64,000 nt of DNA from Leptoclinus maculatus (taxonomy: Eukaryota; Chordata; Actinopteri; Perciformes; Stichaeidae), in NCBI GenBank assembly GCA_032191485.1, contig JAVDOI010000010.1, forward strand, positions 2,534,161 through 2,598,160. The letters are read 5' to 3'. Made by a program: the position numbers and the translations under genes. Each line of letters starts with the position of its first letter. Position 1 is the first letter of the stretch. Under the pieces are notes generated by a model, which searched no databases, was not told the DNA's origin, and saw only the letters and a program-made list of their open reading frames with translations. Below are positions 62,412 to 64,000 of the stretch, in pieces.

Positions 62412-62451
<40 letters not shown>
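62356..62451. repeat. Compound (GTGTGC)n/(GT)n microsatellite
   Basis: Alternating purine-pyrimidine run of about 95 bases, with GTGTGC units first and then pure GT. Such runs can adopt Z-DNA. Confidence 0.95.
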
Positions 62452-62452
<1 letters not shown>

Positions 62453-62625
62453 TTGTAGCTCTCCAGCATGTGTGAAAACATTGACTTCTTAAAGCACAGC
62501 AGATTGGCTATCTGACACAAGGAGATGATGTGAACACGATTAAACGTGACCGATCTGAGCAATGACCTCCAGCCAAGGAGGGCTATCTCAATGTCAGACA
62601 AAGACAGCCCCCTCTGCTGGCTGCC

Positions 62626-62628
62626 AGT

Positions 62629-62723
<95 letters not shown>

Positions 62724-62737
62724 GTGTGTGTGTGTGA
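62626..62737. repeat. (GT)n microsatellite
   Basis: GT run of about 110 bases with one interruption (GTTG) near 62722. Confidence 0.95.
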
Positions 62738-64000
62738 GCAGAACTCTGATCTGAACTGTCAGATTATTTTATGTCTCGTCATTCCCAGATAAGGGAGTGG
62801 CACCAGAAGAGAGCTCCACTTCAGACTGATGTACTCCACAATATAAAGGAGTGACCGATCCTCACTGGGTGTCTCATGTGTACTTTATTTAACCTTCATT
62901 TTTCTTTTGCAAGTCGTGAGAGCAGCCAAATGCATTTCTTTAAGGGTCAGTTCACCCAAATTGAAACATTAGAACTCCTTTGCGGTGTAGAAATAGTTCC
63001 CAGAAAAACAATTCACGCCGGTGTCTGCGGATCATCCGCAGTAACAAGGACACTGCTTTTGGAAAGACACGTTGCAATGTCATTTCTCAACGCTGTGAGT
63101 TCCAAAAATGAAATTCCTATCTCCTGGTGGTTGAAACTTCAAACCAATGACATTGAACTGATCACTTTTATAAACAAAAATCAACACATCACATCTTAAA
63201 ACATATTTGATTCTCTCAGTAAAAGTGTGAAAGGGAGAGAAAGGCAGCCTGTTGCCCTTGTGACTAGTGATCTGATTAAAGCTCGATACATCGCGCCATC
63301 GGTGAAAGCGACACTACAGCGGCCCGGCCTCGCTCCCTCCACCATAATGGAAGCCATTTAACACAATCACTCTCAGATCAGGAGCCAGCCGGAGTGATTT
63401 GTGTGCTTCGCTGTCTGTGTGCCGTGTGCTCGTAGATCAAGCCGTGTTTTGTATTTTTAGACTTTCGATAGACGCTCCGGCTGGACGGGCACTGCTGTGC
63501 TGTCTTGTTAAGTAATGTGTGCGGAGAGAACCTTTTCAGATTTGGAAGTGGGAGTTTTACTGGGTTTTTTTTCCCTCTCGTATATCTGTGTGGGAACAGC
63601 ATCTCCGTGGGTGATGGACTCAGAGTGTGTGCGCCTCTGTTCAGATCAGTAACTGGAGCCGCAGCTTTTGAACAAGGCAAGCCTACACATTGCAGCCAAG
63701 GGCTCTGCGACCGGCCGTGATGGAGAACTAAAGACATGCGCTGCCTTTTTAGTTTGACTCACAGAGTGAATCTTTTTTTAGGGGGATTTTAGAGCCGACG
63801 TTATCCTCCCAGGAACGGGCATCATTGTGTATTATGTCATGTTATGCATTCAGCGGCTTTTTGAACATACTGTTCAAAGGTGGAACACCTCCTGCGTATT
63901 TTTAGTGTTGTTCCTGATTACAGCTAGTTGGCTTCAGGTGATGGAATGCAGGACTAGCAGAGAGAGGTAGGGAGAACATTTCTGGCGGTGTGATTTTTTT

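Larger units (their letters stand above)
62217..64000. other. Start of clcn2 intron 2
   Basis: No further clcn2 exon could be found before the window ends. Two long GT-type microsatellites lie near the donor. Open frames here have no family match. Confidence 0.6.

Noticed and set aside
1..64000. tRNA, rRNA, CRISPR or bacterial-type operons
   Set aside because: No cloverleaf A/B boxes, spacer arrays or prokaryotic gene organisation could be seen. The window is vertebrate.

Overview
The window is vertebrate nuclear DNA, almost certainly from a teleost fish. Genes are split by GT-AG introns, introns are short to moderate, (AC)n, (AT)n and poly-G/C microsatellites are common, and an egg-coat ZP gene with a trefoil domain and no membrane anchor is present. 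I rebuilt eight protein genes exon by exon. In every case the reading frame stays open across all junctions and the splice phases agree. No bacterial-type system, CRISPR array, rRNA or tRNA was seen.

Layout from left to right: the 3' part of a GPR55-type receptor (+, 1-1595, cut by the window edge); itm2c, a BRICHOS membrane protein (-, 4844-8550); hes6, a bHLH-Orange-WRPW repressor (+, 10582-11798); per2, a circadian PAS protein with 21 coding exons (-, 16068-25942) that converges on hes6; a gene-poor stretch (about 28.5-36.4 kb) with a 1.6-kb foldback-type repeat, a short hAT-like element and a duplicated non-coding segment; slc12a9 (-, 36817-43103, 14 exons); thpo, a short four-helix cytokine (-, 44129-45938, 5 exons); and the first two coding exons of the chloride channel gene clcn2 (+, 51024 onward, cut by the right edge). 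A complete ZP4/ZPB-type egg-coat gene (59422-61623) lies antisense inside the 11-kb first intron of clcn2.

The left block (gpr55, itm2c, hes6, per2) matches human 2q37. The right block joins neighbours that are separate in human: THPO-CLCN2 (3q27) and SLC12A9, a neighbour of EPO (7q22). The genes are not a functional operon. The only likely shared logic is local: hes6 and per2 converge tail to tail, and the ZP gene sits inside clcn2 with its own TATA box and poly(A) signal.

The most interesting observations are the nested ZP gene, the mixed EPO/THPO-type synteny, the apparent absence from per2 of the region that carries the CK1 phosphoserine (FASP) cluster in mammals, a minisatellite that forms the polypyrimidine tract of a clcn2 splice acceptor, and the foldback repeat. 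I did not find a clearly new biological system. Family names rest on recalled family sequences and synteny, not on a database search.
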